A stretch of 64,000 nt of DNA from an uncultured Candidatus Altimarinota bacterium (GTDB taxonomy: Bacteria; Patescibacteriota; Gracilibacteria; BD1-5; UBA6164). The stretch lies in assembly GCA_937944145.1 (NCBI GenBank), contig CALDZK010000007.1, forward strand, positions 1 through 64,000. Direction: 5' to 3'. The notes beneath the pieces are model-generated. The model saw nothing but the letters and a program-made list of their open reading frames with translations. It was not told where the DNA came from and ran no database searches. Numbering within the stretch: position 1 is the stretch's first letter; each line of letters starts with the position of its first letter. Below, piece after piece: positions 33,242 to 44,141 of the stretch. Both the position numbers and the translations under genes were made by a program.

Positions 33242-34906
33242 TTATATTAGTGTTTCAAAATCTTCGTAATAAAAAGGATAGAGGTCGTATTTTCTGAGAT
33301 TGCTTATCTTTAGACCATCTATGAACTTGAGCCCGAGCTCTTTGGTTATATAGTTTTCGAGTTGTCCTGAGTAGTTACTCTCTACAAATATAACTTCATC
33401 TTTCGTTTTGAGTTCATCTAGGAGTCTGTGATCTAGAGGCTTGAGAAAATGTATCATAATCAGTCCAAACTCTGGATTATTTTTGACAAACTCCCTTGCC
33501 GTATACACGGTATAACTCGTAGTTATGAGCATCTTTTTTGCATCTGGATTAAATACTTCATATCCACTGATTCCTTCTTTTTCAAAAAAGTTCTCGAGTT
33601 TCCTCCATCTCTTTTCTGTCATGGATTTTTTCATATCTGCCTGTTCACTCGTCGCTCCATACTCATCATGCTCATAGCTGGTTGCTATGAAATCTCCGTC
33701 TTTGGTTCCTGGAGTAGTATATGGTGATACCCCATCATCAGTCAGCTCATATCTTTTGAAGTCTGGTAAAGGATCTAATACGAGCTTTCCTCTATCGATC
33801 TGGGGAACTTTCATCTCTGTTTCAAGAGTTGCTTTTCCGTCTGCATATTGCTTGTCAGACAGGATAATAACTACTGTTTGGTATTTTTGTGCGAGATTAA
33901 GTGCTTGGGCTGCTCTATAATATCAATCTTCTAAACTCGAAGGAGCAATAACTACATGTTCAAAGTCCCCAAAAGAAGGGTGAAGTGCGAGGTTTAGGTC
34001 TCATTGTTCGTGAAACGTTGGGGTTCCGGTCGATGGACCAGCTCTCTGAGAAAAGACCATTACCAGAGGGATCTCTGCTTGCTGGGAAAAACTAATAGCC
34101 TCAACCATCAGTCCAAAACCTCCTCCAGAAGTTCCAACCATAGATCTCTTTCACGTGAAACTCGCTCAGAGCGCTGACATAGCTACCGATATCTCATCCT
34201 CAGCTTGTAGAAATGGAACCTTTCCACTATTGACTACTTCGGTTAGGATAGATGAGGCAGGAGTCATAGGATAGGCTGCGTAGTACTCGAGTCATCCAGC
34301 TATCGCTCCATCTGTGAGTGCTTTGTTTCCATAGGTCAGAGTCTTTGCTTCTCATATAACTTTCATCTCATCACTATCTATCCCCTCAGGGATATCATAG
34401 TCGGCAAGTATTCAGTGAAATATATCTTGATTGTACTTCACAAGTTCTGGTCATTTTCTCTCAAATACTTTTTTGATTTCTCTATCTATAATCTTTGGAT
34501 CGAGATGGAGATATTTTGCGAGTACTGATATGAGATAGGTATTGTCATACTTATCATCTATGTCTATCCCCAGAACTACAAAGTCATCAAAAGAAAAATC
34601 TTTTTGTTTGAGCTTATCCACATACTTGCTATTTGAGATAATAATTCCTCACTTTTTAAGATCTTGGCAAGAGTGCTCGAGGTTTTTCGCGTCAAGTGCG
34701 AGGAGTATATCAGGAGTTTTTGAGATATAGCTCGAGTCGTCTGAGGCAAATATATCAAAATAATTCTCTCCTCATTTTATGAGCGATTGATACTCTATAT
34801 CCGTATTTACCCAGTATCCCATATCAGCAAATACTTCTGCGATAATATCTGCAGTAGAGTTCATCCCCAGACCAGCAGCTCAACAGACACGAACGGTTAT
34901 TCTCAT
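33242..34906 (-). CDS. korA: 2-oxoacid:acceptor oxidoreductase, fused gamma-alpha subunit
   Basis: 554 aa. The N-terminal gamma domain (about 1-170: GAAGLGMNSTADIIAEVFAD) is fused to an alpha domain beginning near EAKTLTYGNKALTDGAIAGG, with YPMTPASSILTEV, QAEDEISVAMSALGAS, TSGGGFGLMVEAISFSQQ and VFSQRAGPSTGTPT. This fused KorA layout is common. With KorB it forms the enzyme feeding the divergent ADP-forming acyl-CoA synthetase. Many glycines are UGA. Confidence 0.93.
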
Positions 34907-35114
34907 AAAAGTAATTGTTATTTTGTGTTAAACTCGATTAATCCTATACTCTCTAATATATATAAAAACTTGAACTATTCAAACGGCTATAGAAAAAACT
35001 GCTTGATATGTGTATTTTCCTTGTATTGTAGAGATACTTCATGTATTGTATATGAGTGAATCTTAAACAAACATTAAGAAAATATACTTTACTCTCCTAT
35101 ATAGATTAAGAATT

Positions 35115-37190
35115 ATGAATTTTTTTGATATATCCTCTGTTTGTATCGTCTGAGCCTCTAACAATCCAGGAAAAATAGGAAATGATATTCTCAGAAATCT
35201 CTCTGAGTTCAAATGAAAAATCTATGGAGTGAACCCAAAATGAGGTTCCTACAAGGATATAGTATTCCACCAACATATATCAGATCTCCCAAAAATACCA
35301 GATATCGCTGTTTTTTGTATTCCTGCATCATTTGTCGCTACATCTCTGAGAGAATGTGGAGAAAAATGAATCAAAAGAGCTATTGTTATCTCTGCAGGTT
35401 TCAAAGAGATAGGAAATCTCACTGGTGAAGAGGAACTCAAAAAAATAGGAAAAAAATACGGTATTGACCTCCTCTGACCAAACTGTCTCGGGTATATAGA
35501 TACTTCTCTTTGACTCAACCTCTCGTTTGGAGGAAAGGCAATACAGAGAGGAAATATAGCTATGATTTCTCAGTCATGAGCTATGGCTGTAGCTTTTACA
35601 GACTGGGCTTATGAGTACAATGTAGGTTTTAGTAAAATCATCTCGATGGGAAATAAATGTGACCTCTCAGAAAATGATTTTCTCCAGGAGCTCGCACACG
35701 ACAAAAAAACCGATGTTATCGCTCTGTATCTCGAGAGTATAGAAGATGGAAAAAAGTTTTATGAAATCACCAAAAAACTCTCAAAAAAGAAGCCTATAGT
35801 CATCATAAAATCAGGTATGTCAGAATGTGGACTCCAGGCTGCTGCGAGTCATACGTGAGCACTCGCTGGATGTGCTGATGTGATGAAGTCTGTATTCTCA
35901 AGAGCAGGACTCCACTATACTAACAAGCTCGAGGAGTTCTTTTTATGGGCACAGGGGTTTTCTATGACAAAGGACATCGATATCCCTGAAGAGATGGTAG
36001 TCATAACAAACGCTGGGTGACCTGGGGTTATGACTACTGATCATATGGAGTTTGAGTGAGTCCCTATAGCCCAGTTCAGCGTAGAAGAGAAAAAAATACT
36101 CATGGAGTGACTCCCCGACGCAGCATCCGTAAAAAACCCTATCGATATCATAGGAGATGCTACTTCTATTCGCTACGAACAAATACTCAAAAATATCGTA
36201 TCTCTGGGGAGAAATCTCGCGATACATATACTCCTAACCCCTCAGACAACAACAGATGTGTATACCGTTGCTCATAAAGTACATGAGTTCCAGCTACAGC
36301 ATCCTAGTGTAGTTATTTTGTGTGGATTTATGGGAGGACATTCGCTCTGAGATTCTCGCAAATATCTCGAAGAAAACAAAATACTTAGTTATAATTATCC
36401 CCAAAAAGCAGTCGGAGTATTTGAAAGACTCATAAAACAAAAAAAATGGTCAGAGAAAAGACCAAGTACTCCTCATACTCATACTCCTCCAACAGAACTA
36501 AAAAAAATACAACACATACTCAAAACAGAAAAATCAAACGGAAACTATATAGTCGAAAACACAACCGTGCAAGATATACTCAGATCCTATGATATATCTA
36601 TACCTGAGGAATACAACGTGACAGATATAGCAGAAGTAGAAAACGCATGTACACATCTCAAATTTCCTGTCGTCGCAAAAGTAGCCAGTAGTGATATAGC
36701 ACACAAAACTGATATAGGTGGAGTAATTCTCTGAATCAAAGACCTAGAATCAGCAAAAAATGCTTACAAAGAAATCACTAAAAACATACAAAAAGCTGCT
36801 CCAAAAAGTAAAATAGATGGCATCGTCTATACTTCTCAGATACTTGATTCTCATGAAGTATTTGTAGGGCTCAAAAGAGACGTGAGTTTCGGAGATATAC
36901 TCATCATCGGAAAATGAGGAATCTATGTAAATATCTACAACGACTCAGTAACAGAAGTGCTCCCTATATCAAAAACAGGCATAGAGGATATGATAAACAG
37001 ACTCACTATCAGCCCTATACTCAAATGAGCCAGATGAAAACCTGCTATCAGAATGACTCAACTCATAGATAACATCACGAAACTCTGTCAATTATTTCAC
37101 GATATACCAGAGATACGAGAAATAGACATAAACCCTATACAGTGTAGTGCTCAGTGAATCTATGTGATAGATACGAAGTTATATATCTAG
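35115..37190 (+). CDS. acdAB: ADP-forming acyl/acetyl-CoA synthetase, fused alpha-beta
   Basis: 691 aa. Alpha part: CoA-binding VCIVGASNNPGKIGNDIL, GPNCLGYI, MISQSGAMAVAF, and the phospho-histidine segment AASHTGALAG. Beta part from about residue 470: ATP-grasp domain with PVVAKVASSDIAHKTDIGGV, DILIIGKGGIYV and EIDINPIQ. The reaction is acyl-CoA + ADP + Pi to acid + ATP. This is the standard partner of ferredoxin-dependent oxidoreductases in fermentative CPR and archaea. It is divergent from korA across 208 bases. Confidence 0.93.
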
Positions 37191-37687
37191 CCCCAAACGA
37201 GTCAGTCCAAGTCTATTTGCTAAAAATATATACCACTTAACTCTCCATCTACGTGGAGTTATGTCTCATAACTTTCGGCTTGATTTTGTTGAATTGTTAT
37301 GGGTTGTTTCATGATATTATTTTGCATAAATGGGCTTAGGGAGTATTGGTTTTAGTATATGAAAAGAGGATTTTCTAAAAAACTAAATAAAACATTACCA
37401 CAAATTGCACCTAACGAGTATAGTGCTGTAAATACAAGAAGATACTATAGCTTCAGGGGTTTTTAGGGGTACGAAGCCCCTTGAATTCTTTTGATACTTT
37501 TTAAATAAAAAGTATGTAAAAAAAGAGTAATAAATATCAAGAACTCTCAAGACACACGTTTTTCTTTCTACAAGATTTTCCTCATAATACTCTTCGAAAG
37601 ATCCCACAACAAGTGCTGGATGACATAAAGCAATACAGCTATGACATAAGACAAGATTGATTTGTTTCTCGCAATAACGTAATAACT
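37191..37687. other. 497-base gene-poor spacer
   Basis: No ORF here is convincing. It contains a short hairpin region just after the synthetase stop, the structured direct repeat at 37448-37541, and a degenerate copy of the CCCGCAACAAGTGCGGGATGACA motif at about 37602-37626 (ATCCCACAACAAGTGCTGGATGACA), which also occurs inside mutY. It looks like a landing zone for repeats. Confidence 0.6.
37448..37541 (+). repeat. Structured direct repeat, copy 1 (flanks ABC exporter)
   Basis: TAGCTTCAGGGGTTTTTAGG followed by GGTACGAAGCCCCTTGA, then ACTTTTTAAATAAAAAGT. Two nested hairpins (AGGGG/CCCCT and ACTTTTT/AAAAAGT). A diverged copy with the same orientation and the same two hairpins is at 40820-40911. 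Confidence 0.75.
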
Positions 37688-40057
37688 CTACAAACTCTTC
37701 TTACTCAACTTCAAATACACGCACATAATACTAAATAATCCAGCCAAAACCCATAACCCAGAGATATACGAGGCAGCATCTATCTCAAAGAAATCTATAA
37801 ACCCTGAGAGTATATAGAGTAGTATCGTCCCGAGTAAAACACTGAGAATTATCCCTCCTATGACGAGATAACTATATTCCCAAAACACTCCTGAGAGGAG
37901 TTTTTTCTTCTGTCATCCAAGGATATAGAGAAGTTGGAGTTTTTTTGTTTTAAAAGTTCTCAGAAACGTAATAGAAACGATAAAAGTCAAAAATGAAAAT
38001 ATAAATATATACGTCAGACAAAAGTATACGATAAGTAGGACTTTTTGAGCTATATCTAAAACTACCTCTATAATATCTCCTGTGTTTATAAACGAAACTC
38101 CTCATCCAACTCGCTGTGAGTATTCAAACTGGATATCTTTTGGTTTATCAGCAGATTTGTATGATACAAAATAGGTTTTTGGAAATCTATCAAAGTCGTC
38201 AGGATGGAGCGCAAAAAAGAAAAATGGATTGGCTCCGTTTCTCTCTGTTTTTCTAAGACTCTGAACGGTGAGCTCTTTCTCAAGACCTGCAATAGTAAAC
38301 AAGAAAACATCTCCGATACTGACTCCTATCTGCCCTGCAAACTCCTGATCAATCGAGACTCATCCAGGAGTTATATCATCTCCTGAGATAATTTCTCTAT
38401 CAAAGTTTCTCGTAGTAGAGTTGAACTCTCTGGAGTATCTTCCTGAGACTCTGTCTGTGTTTAGGTGTTCTCTGAGTGTACTGCCATTTATCTCTCTAAT
38501 ACGCAGAGAAATAATCTCATATACTTCATCCTCACTAAAATACTCTCGCGTCGTCTCTATGTCATCTTTTCATATATTTATCACAAAAGTATCATTACTT
38601 GTTTTGGTCAGATTATCTATATACCCGAGGAAACTTCCCGAAAATACATAAAATACAAATATAGAAAGAAATGAAATCAGAGAAGAGAACACAATAAGAA
38701 ACGAAACATTTCCTGGTTTTATGGTAGCACGTATCGCGTCATATATGTAGAAATTTCTACTCGGGGAAAATATGCGTCCTAAGACACCAAAACTTCTTCT
38801 GAGGATAAAGCTGACAAGTATATAGAGAACTACAATACTCACTATAAAGGCAAAGCTATAGAGAGCTGAATCAAAGAGTGTCAGCGAAGAAATATAGCTC
38901 ATCAAGAAAAATCCTACAAATATGAGTAGCAAATACACTCCATAATCCTTCAAAGAAAAGTTTGAAAATGCAGAACTGTCACTCAGCAGATCTGAGATGT
39001 GAGACTTATAAATCTTGTAAAATGGAGAATACACTCCTATAAATAAAAGTACTGCTGTTATAGCTATCCCCTTGAGAAAGGATATATTGTACACTGTAAA
39101 AAAGTCATACTGAGATCTCAGTATATCTATCACAAAATAATTAAGTACAAACGAAGCTCAAAACGAGACAAGAAATACTCCCCCAAGAAGAACCAAACTA
39201 TAGAGAAATACGCTACTTTTTTTGAGTCCTAGAATAGAAAGGAGGCCAATAGTATTTTTGAGTTTTTTATAAAAAGTTTCCAGAGACAAAATAATGATAA
39301 AAAAGGTCAAAACAAATACAATCAGGTTAAAGAAATGAATAAATAAATAGAGTCTATCGGTTACTCCTCCTATCCTTTCATTTCTATCATCGAGACTCTG
39401 AACACGAATATTTTGTGGTCTCAAATTTGCCTTGATCTGATCCACTACTCTCTCATCATAGTCTCATCTAAACTGCAGATAACTCACGTATCTCAGACGC
39501 GCATTGTCTGCTGTTATCTCTGCGTTAAATACTTCTATCGGCAGATATACCTCCGAGAAACTGGAAAAAAACGATATATTTCCCAGAGGGGTTTCGTCTA
39601 TAATCCCCCCTACGCTATAATTCTCTCAAAATATCTCTATCTCTGATCCAAAGCTCTCTCTCATATCCTGATTTACAATCAGATCTCACCCACTACCTGT
39701 TGGAGTGTAGGAAAAAGAATCGTATATAGGGTAGTTTTTATCTCTGTATACAAGCTGTATCAGACTTGGGTTTTTGTCTGTATCAAAGATGGTAGTTGAA
39801 GTTTCTATAGTATTTGCGATCACAAAATCGTTTTGATACTGATCTAGAAAATCTCATGTTATGAAATCTCTATCAGCAGATAGAACTATATCTCCTCCAA
39901 CTAAAGGTTTGATTTGTGACTGCAGATAGTCCTCAACTGAGAGGATGATATTGCTTGAGAGTATATAAGAGAATAGGCTCAAAAAAGTAGCCAGCCATAT
40001 AAACACGAGATAGCTTCTTCCACTACGAAATATGATTTTTAATATTTTGAGAAACAT
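37688..40057 (-). CDS. FtsX/MacB-type ABC transporter permease (large, LolE/YbbP-like)
   Basis: 789 aa. N-terminal membrane helix (IWLATFLSLFSYILSS) followed by an extracytoplasmic MacB-like periplasmic domain (residues 40-245), a block of membrane helices with LLSILGLKKSSVFLYSLVLL (FtsX core), further helices, a second extracytoplasmic domain (about 480-660) and a terminal FtsX core with LYILGGQKKKLLSG. This is the two-FtsX-domain layout of YbbP-like exporters. With the ATPase just upstream it probably exports lipoproteins or peptides, or works in envelope remodelling. Confidence 0.87.
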
Positions 40058-40059
40058 GT

Positions 40060-40734
40060 TTAAAGTTTATTTTTGGGAACTTCAACCAGAGACGTATTTG
40101 CTACTTTGTAGACTTTTTCTGAGAGTTTTGCGACTTCGTCATCATGGGTGATGAGTACGATAGTATTTTTTATCTTTTTGTGGAGTTTGACGATGAGATC
40201 CATAACAATCTGTTTATTACTCGCATCGAGTGCTCCTGTTGGTTCGTCAGCAAGTAAGAGTTTTGTTTTTCATACAAATGCTCTAGCTATTGCAACTCTC
40301 TGAGACTCCCCTCCACTGAGATTATATACGTAGGTATCTATTTTGGATTCTATTCCTACTATCTGTAGGATTTCTTCGGTAGAAAAATTTCTCTCGAGTT
40401 TATTGAGGTCTACTATCAGATCGATATTTTCACGAACTGTGAGGTTCTCTATGAGTTTAAAATTCTGAAATATATAAGAAATATTTTTTCCACGAAACTG
40501 TGTCATCTGAGTATCCGAGAGATCCGACAAAGAATCTCCATCCAGTAGTATATCTCCCTCGTAACTTCTATCTATGCCAGAGAGGAGATTGAGAAGTGTG
40601 GATTTTCCACTTCCACTTGGTCATATAACTGAGATAAATCATCCTTCTGGTAAGTGAAAATCTAAACCAGAAAAAATATCTACATACCCTTCTCCTGCAG
40701 GAAAACGTTTTTTAAGTTTTTCTATTGTAATCAT
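40060..40734 (-). CDS. ABC transporter ATPase (LolD/MacB type)
   Basis: 224 aa. Walker A GPSGSGKSTLLNLL (first Gly UGA), Q-loop ISYIFQNFKLIENLTV, signature LSGGESQRVAIARAFV, Walker B KLLLADEPTGALD, H-loop ITHDDEVAKL. The FQNFKLIENLTVRENI pattern is characteristic of the LolD/MacB subfamily. Its stop is 2 bases before the permease ATG; the two form one transporter. Confidence 0.95.
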
Positions 40735-40819
40735 AAGACAACTATTAATCTTTAGTATTTGTAAATCTATTATTATTCCTGAAAAACACGAGCTACATCT
40801 ATGCAAATATAACACTCTG

Positions 40820-40911
40820 TAGCTTCAGGGATTTTTAAGGGTACGAAGTCCCTTAAAGCTTTTGCGTAACTTTTAGCTAAAAGTTACATGAAAAAGAATA
40901 GCTAAGTTCAA
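40820..40911 (+). repeat. Structured direct repeat, copy 2 (flanks ABC exporter)
   Basis: TAGCTTCAGGGATTTTTAAG followed by GGTACGAAGTCCCTTAA, then AACTTTTAGCTAAAAGTT. Same order and orientation as at 37448, with compensatory changes that keep both hairpins. Confidence 0.75.
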
Positions 40912-40923
40912 TAAAAGGCAAAT

Positions 40924-41589
40924 CTATTTTCTGAGTATATCTTTTGAGAGTAAGAACGAGTAAAGGTTATCTACTATTATGTCATATCCTTCTGCTGTTG
41001 GATGGATCCTATCAGGTTGATTGAGGTACCCTATACCTCAAACATCTTTGAGGAAAAATTTCATAAAATGTATATTCCTCTCGTTAGCTATTTCCTTGTA
41101 CACAGATTTGAAACTATTTCTATAGGAGAGTCCTAAATTGAGAGGGATATCCATTCCAGCGATCACTACCTCGACTCCAGCTGCTTGATAGAGATCAATG
41201 ATAGAGAGGATATTTTGTTTCATCTCATCTACAGGGAGTGATCTGAGTCCATCATTTCCTCCGATAACTATTATCGCGAGATCTGGATCTTGATCTAGGT
41301 ATAAATCTGCTCTATCTAAAAGTTGTTTCGAAGTATTTCCACTCACTCATCCGTTTATGATTTTGTAGTTATATCATTCTTGCTTGAGTTTTGTGTCAAG
41401 TTTCGAAGGATAACTATCCTGTTCTGGGAGTCAAAAACCAGCTGTCAGACTATCTCCCAGAGCTACAATAGTTTTTTGTTCTTCTGGTGCAGTCGTAGAA
41501 ACAGGGTTCTTTGGAGCATCGGGGTTCCCCCCTCCACAAGAACTCAATATAAAAATAGAAAGTAGAGCAATAGTAATTTTATAAAACAT
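40924..41589 (-). CDS. SGNH/GDSL-family lipoprotein hydrolase (TesA/arylesterase-like)
   Basis: 221 aa. The signal peptide ends in a lipobox ILSSC-GGG, so it is a lipoprotein. SGNH blocks: VALGDSLTAGF (Ser), NGGVSGNTS (Gly), VIGGNDGLRS (Asn), and DRIHPTAEGY (Asp/His). This matches lysophospholipase L1-like esterases. Translation is coupled to the upstream DUF1295 gene (TAATG overlap). Substrate unknown; possibly envelope lipids or acylated carbohydrates. Confidence 0.92.
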
Positions 41590-42359
41590 TACAGGAAATA
41601 ATTAGGGATAAATTTAGGGGTAGAGCTAGCATACTCCTGATAGACTGCATTTTGGGCATATCTTTTTTCCAACATTGGTACTCAAGAAACAAAGCATAAC
41701 AAAAAAGTAATAACTCACCATCATATAAATGCTAAAACACTTACTTGCGAAGCGATAATACATATACCCAACCAAAAAATAGATTCCCCAAAATACTGTG
41801 GATATCTGTGATACTTTCTGAGTCAGTTTGTAAGTATTTCTCATTTCTCTTTTTTCTTTTTAAAACGAGCGAGTTGCCTGTCTGAGAATATTTCATAATA
41901 TAGTCCAAAAACGGCAACTATAGCTCACACAGTGGTGATTATAGGGTCATAACTTATACCAAGCTTAAGATTCATCAGAAAAATAGGAGTTGCTATAAGA
42001 CACATAAGAATTCACTGCAATACATAGACCTGAAAAAAACTACGAGTATAAAAGTATTTCCACGTTTTTCTCCACTTCGCGTATCTCGGGTCCTCTCCAC
42101 TATGAGAAAGTTTTTTGTTGTGAATATGTAGGGTCAACCTACTTCCCCAGTATATAATTAGTATGTTGAGGGTGTAATGATGCAGTGTTGGTTCGGGAAT
42201 ACTATGAAGTGATATACCCGCTATCACTGTAAATCCAAATCCCCAAAATACATCTGCTATGGAATTGTCTTGCAATTTTACTGAAAAGAAAAACAGTACT
42301 ATATACAGCCCTACAAGTATTGAAATTGTTTCGATCATTATAATACCGTATTTATCCAT
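41589..42359 (-). CDS. DUF1295 / steroid 5-alpha-reductase-like membrane enzyme
   Basis: 256 aa with about six membrane helices. SIADVFWGFGFTVIAG and, after GEDPRYAKWRKTW, the C-terminal NADPH-binding-like motif KYHRYPQYFGESIFWLGI are diagnostic for DUF1295, which belongs with steroid reductases and isoprenylcysteine methyltransferases. Reaction here unknown. UGA glycines occur at conserved places (RFKKKKEKGEILTNG). Overlaps the DUF2177 gene by 22 bases and the SGNH gene by 1 base. Confidence 0.85.
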
Positions 42360-42766
42360 CTAGAAAACAAAAACATAGTCAGAGAAATCATAGAACAGAG
42401 AAATATTCCCCAAGCTATATCCACCACTGTAAACGCTACTGAATAGTTTTTAAGAAAAGTCAGATTTGTCAGGTCATACATAGCATACATCAGTCCTCAC
42501 ATAATTGCCCCATAACCAAGTGCTGTAGGGACAGAGTTCACGTTTGGATTTTTGGTAACAAATACTAAAACCATCAGTGCAATAACAGACCAAGCCATCA
42601 GTCCTGCTCCAAGACGAATATCTATTGATCCGTTTGTAACCGTGATAAGAGAACCAAATTCACGGATGATAAACTGTTTTACGACTATTCCCAGCCAGAT
42701 ATAATCCCCTACTATAATCGTTCAAAATCCAACAAAAAAGGTCAGAATAAATTTGAGTATTTCCAT
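42338..42766 (-). CDS. DUF2177 small membrane protein
   Basis: 142 aa, four membrane helices. VGDYIWLGIVVKQF, ALGYGAIMGGLMYAMYDLTN and AFTVVDIAWGIFL match the DUF2177 family, often encoded beside DUF1295 or lipid-modifying enzymes. Function unknown. First gene of the DUF2177-DUF1295-SGNH operon. Confidence 0.8.
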
Positions 42767-42833
42767 AAAATCAGATTTTATAAAATAATATTACTAGTAT
42801 AATAGTTTTAACTTGTAAGACAATGATAAGAAT

Positions 42834-44141
42834 ATGTTACAACCCTTCCCATTTTCTGAACTTCGCGACTGGTATCTAAAAAATGGTCGTAGTACTCTTC
42901 CATGGAGAGACTATAGTCACGACACAAAGACTCTCGGTTACAGAGTCTGGCTCGCTGAAACGATGCTGCAACAAACACAAGTAGAGCGAGTAAAAGAGTA
43001 TTTTAAAAATATCCTGACTGCATTTCCAACGGTGGAGGATCTTGCAGCTTGCAGTTACGAAGAATTCTTTCCCTACTACAAATGACTCGGGTATTATTCT
43101 CGCGCGAGAAATATGCTCGCAGCAGCGAAGCAAGTAGTAGATGATTTCTGAGGGATATTTCCAGAAGATACCCAATCACTTCGAACACTAAAATGAGTAG
43201 GTCCCTATACAGCCGAGGCTATTCGAGCCTTTGCGTATAACGAGTCTACCCTTTCATTTGATACCAATCTCGAGAAAATATTTTCAAGATATTATTATGG
43301 AAACAAGTTTCAGAAACTGACCAAAGATGAAAAATCTCAGATATTAGCAGATTTTCAAAAACAATCTCAAGAAACGCATCAAACACGAAAAGTTCAAGAA
43401 AGACAAGATTTGATTGCAGGGAGCGTACAGAAAAGTACGTGACCAAAATCAACATCGCAGTCTGACGATGAAATTTGAAGTGTTTCATGTGTTTTCTCAG
43501 GTCGTGATATAAATAATGCACTTATGGATTACGGAGCAACTATTTCGCTCAACTCGATTGCAAGTATTGATTGGGATAGTTATCCCCTACATTCTTCGAC
43601 GTTCTACCAGACTCGCTGAGAACTAGAACCAGTCAAAGAAAAAAAGAAATCTAGCTTTCCGAATAAACAGGCATATGTTCTTGCGATACTTCATGAAAAT
43701 CATAAGAAGTACTTCTCTCTTCCTGTCATACCTGCGAATGCAGGTATCTGTCAACAGCAACCAAAGAAACAGAGCGAAGCGAAAACAGATCCCGCAACAA
43801 GTGCGGGATGACACAACTCATTCAGACCATTCCTCATCGGAAAAAATACCTGAAATCCTCGCGCAATAACGCAAGAATATTTCCTCAAGAACTTTTGACT
43901 CGAGGTTTCAGTTCGACCTCCTGAGGTAAAATCGTATAATAAACATGAGATTCCGTATATGGTATGCTATGTACAAGTGCAGTCAGGAAAGCATAGTTTC
44001 TCTGAGTTTGAAGGATTGAAAGTGAGAGGATTTGAAGAAGGATATGTTGAGGGAGTTGAGTTTGGAGACAAGTGAGAAAAGGAGTGTTTGAATAAACACG
44101 ACTATTTCGAAGTTGAAGCGAAGCAGAATAGTTTATTTTAA
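42834..44141 (+). CDS. mutY: A/G-specific adenine glycosylase MutY with two in-frame repeat inserts, no Fe-S motif
   Basis: 435 aa. Catalytic core: LPWRDY, WLAETMLQQTQVERV (Glu), KGVGPYTAEAIRAFAY (helix-hairpin-helix) and SFDTNLEKIFSRYY (catalytic Asp), then NALMDYGA. The usual C-x6-C-x2-C-x5-C cluster after MDxGA is missing (SLNSIASIDWDSYPLHSSTF), so this is a clusterless MutY. The C-terminal NUDIX-like domain is present (AYVLAILHENHKKYFS... RPFLIGKN, ITQEYFLKNFGLEV). Two inserts carry palindromic repeats: about residues 180-222 and 298-326 (VIPANAGIC to DPATSAGG). UGA glycines are frequent. It removes A opposite 8-oxoG. Stop overlaps the convergent DUF4238 gene. Confidence 0.88.
43390..43500 (+). 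repeat. Palindromic element inside mutY (first insert)
   Basis: The core TTGATT...CGTAC-AGAAAA-GTACG...AATCAA (43410-43452) forms a long hairpin. It lies in a stretch of about 40 residues absent from ordinary MutY, just before NALMDYGA. Limits are approximate. Confidence 0.6.
43725..43812 (+). repeat. Palindromic element inside mutY (second insert, ATTCC/GGAAT family)
   Basis: Starts GTCATACCTGCGAATGCAGG followed by TATCTG and ends AGATCCCGCAACAAGTGCGG followed by GATGAC; ends are inverted (GTCAT / ATGAC) and each arm is palindromic, as in the intergenic copies at 15199 and 50295. Translated as VIPANAGIC...TSAGG in the loop after the first strand of the C-terminal domain. Confidence 0.85.

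Noticed and set aside
33449-33920. Plus-strand ORFs opposite korA
   Set aside because: Shadow frames of a gene with strong oxidoreductase motifs on the minus strand.
37395-37607. Minus-strand ORF of 70 codons in the spacer upstream of the exporter repeat
   Set aside because: It overlaps the structured repeat, has no recognisable motif and no clear start signal.
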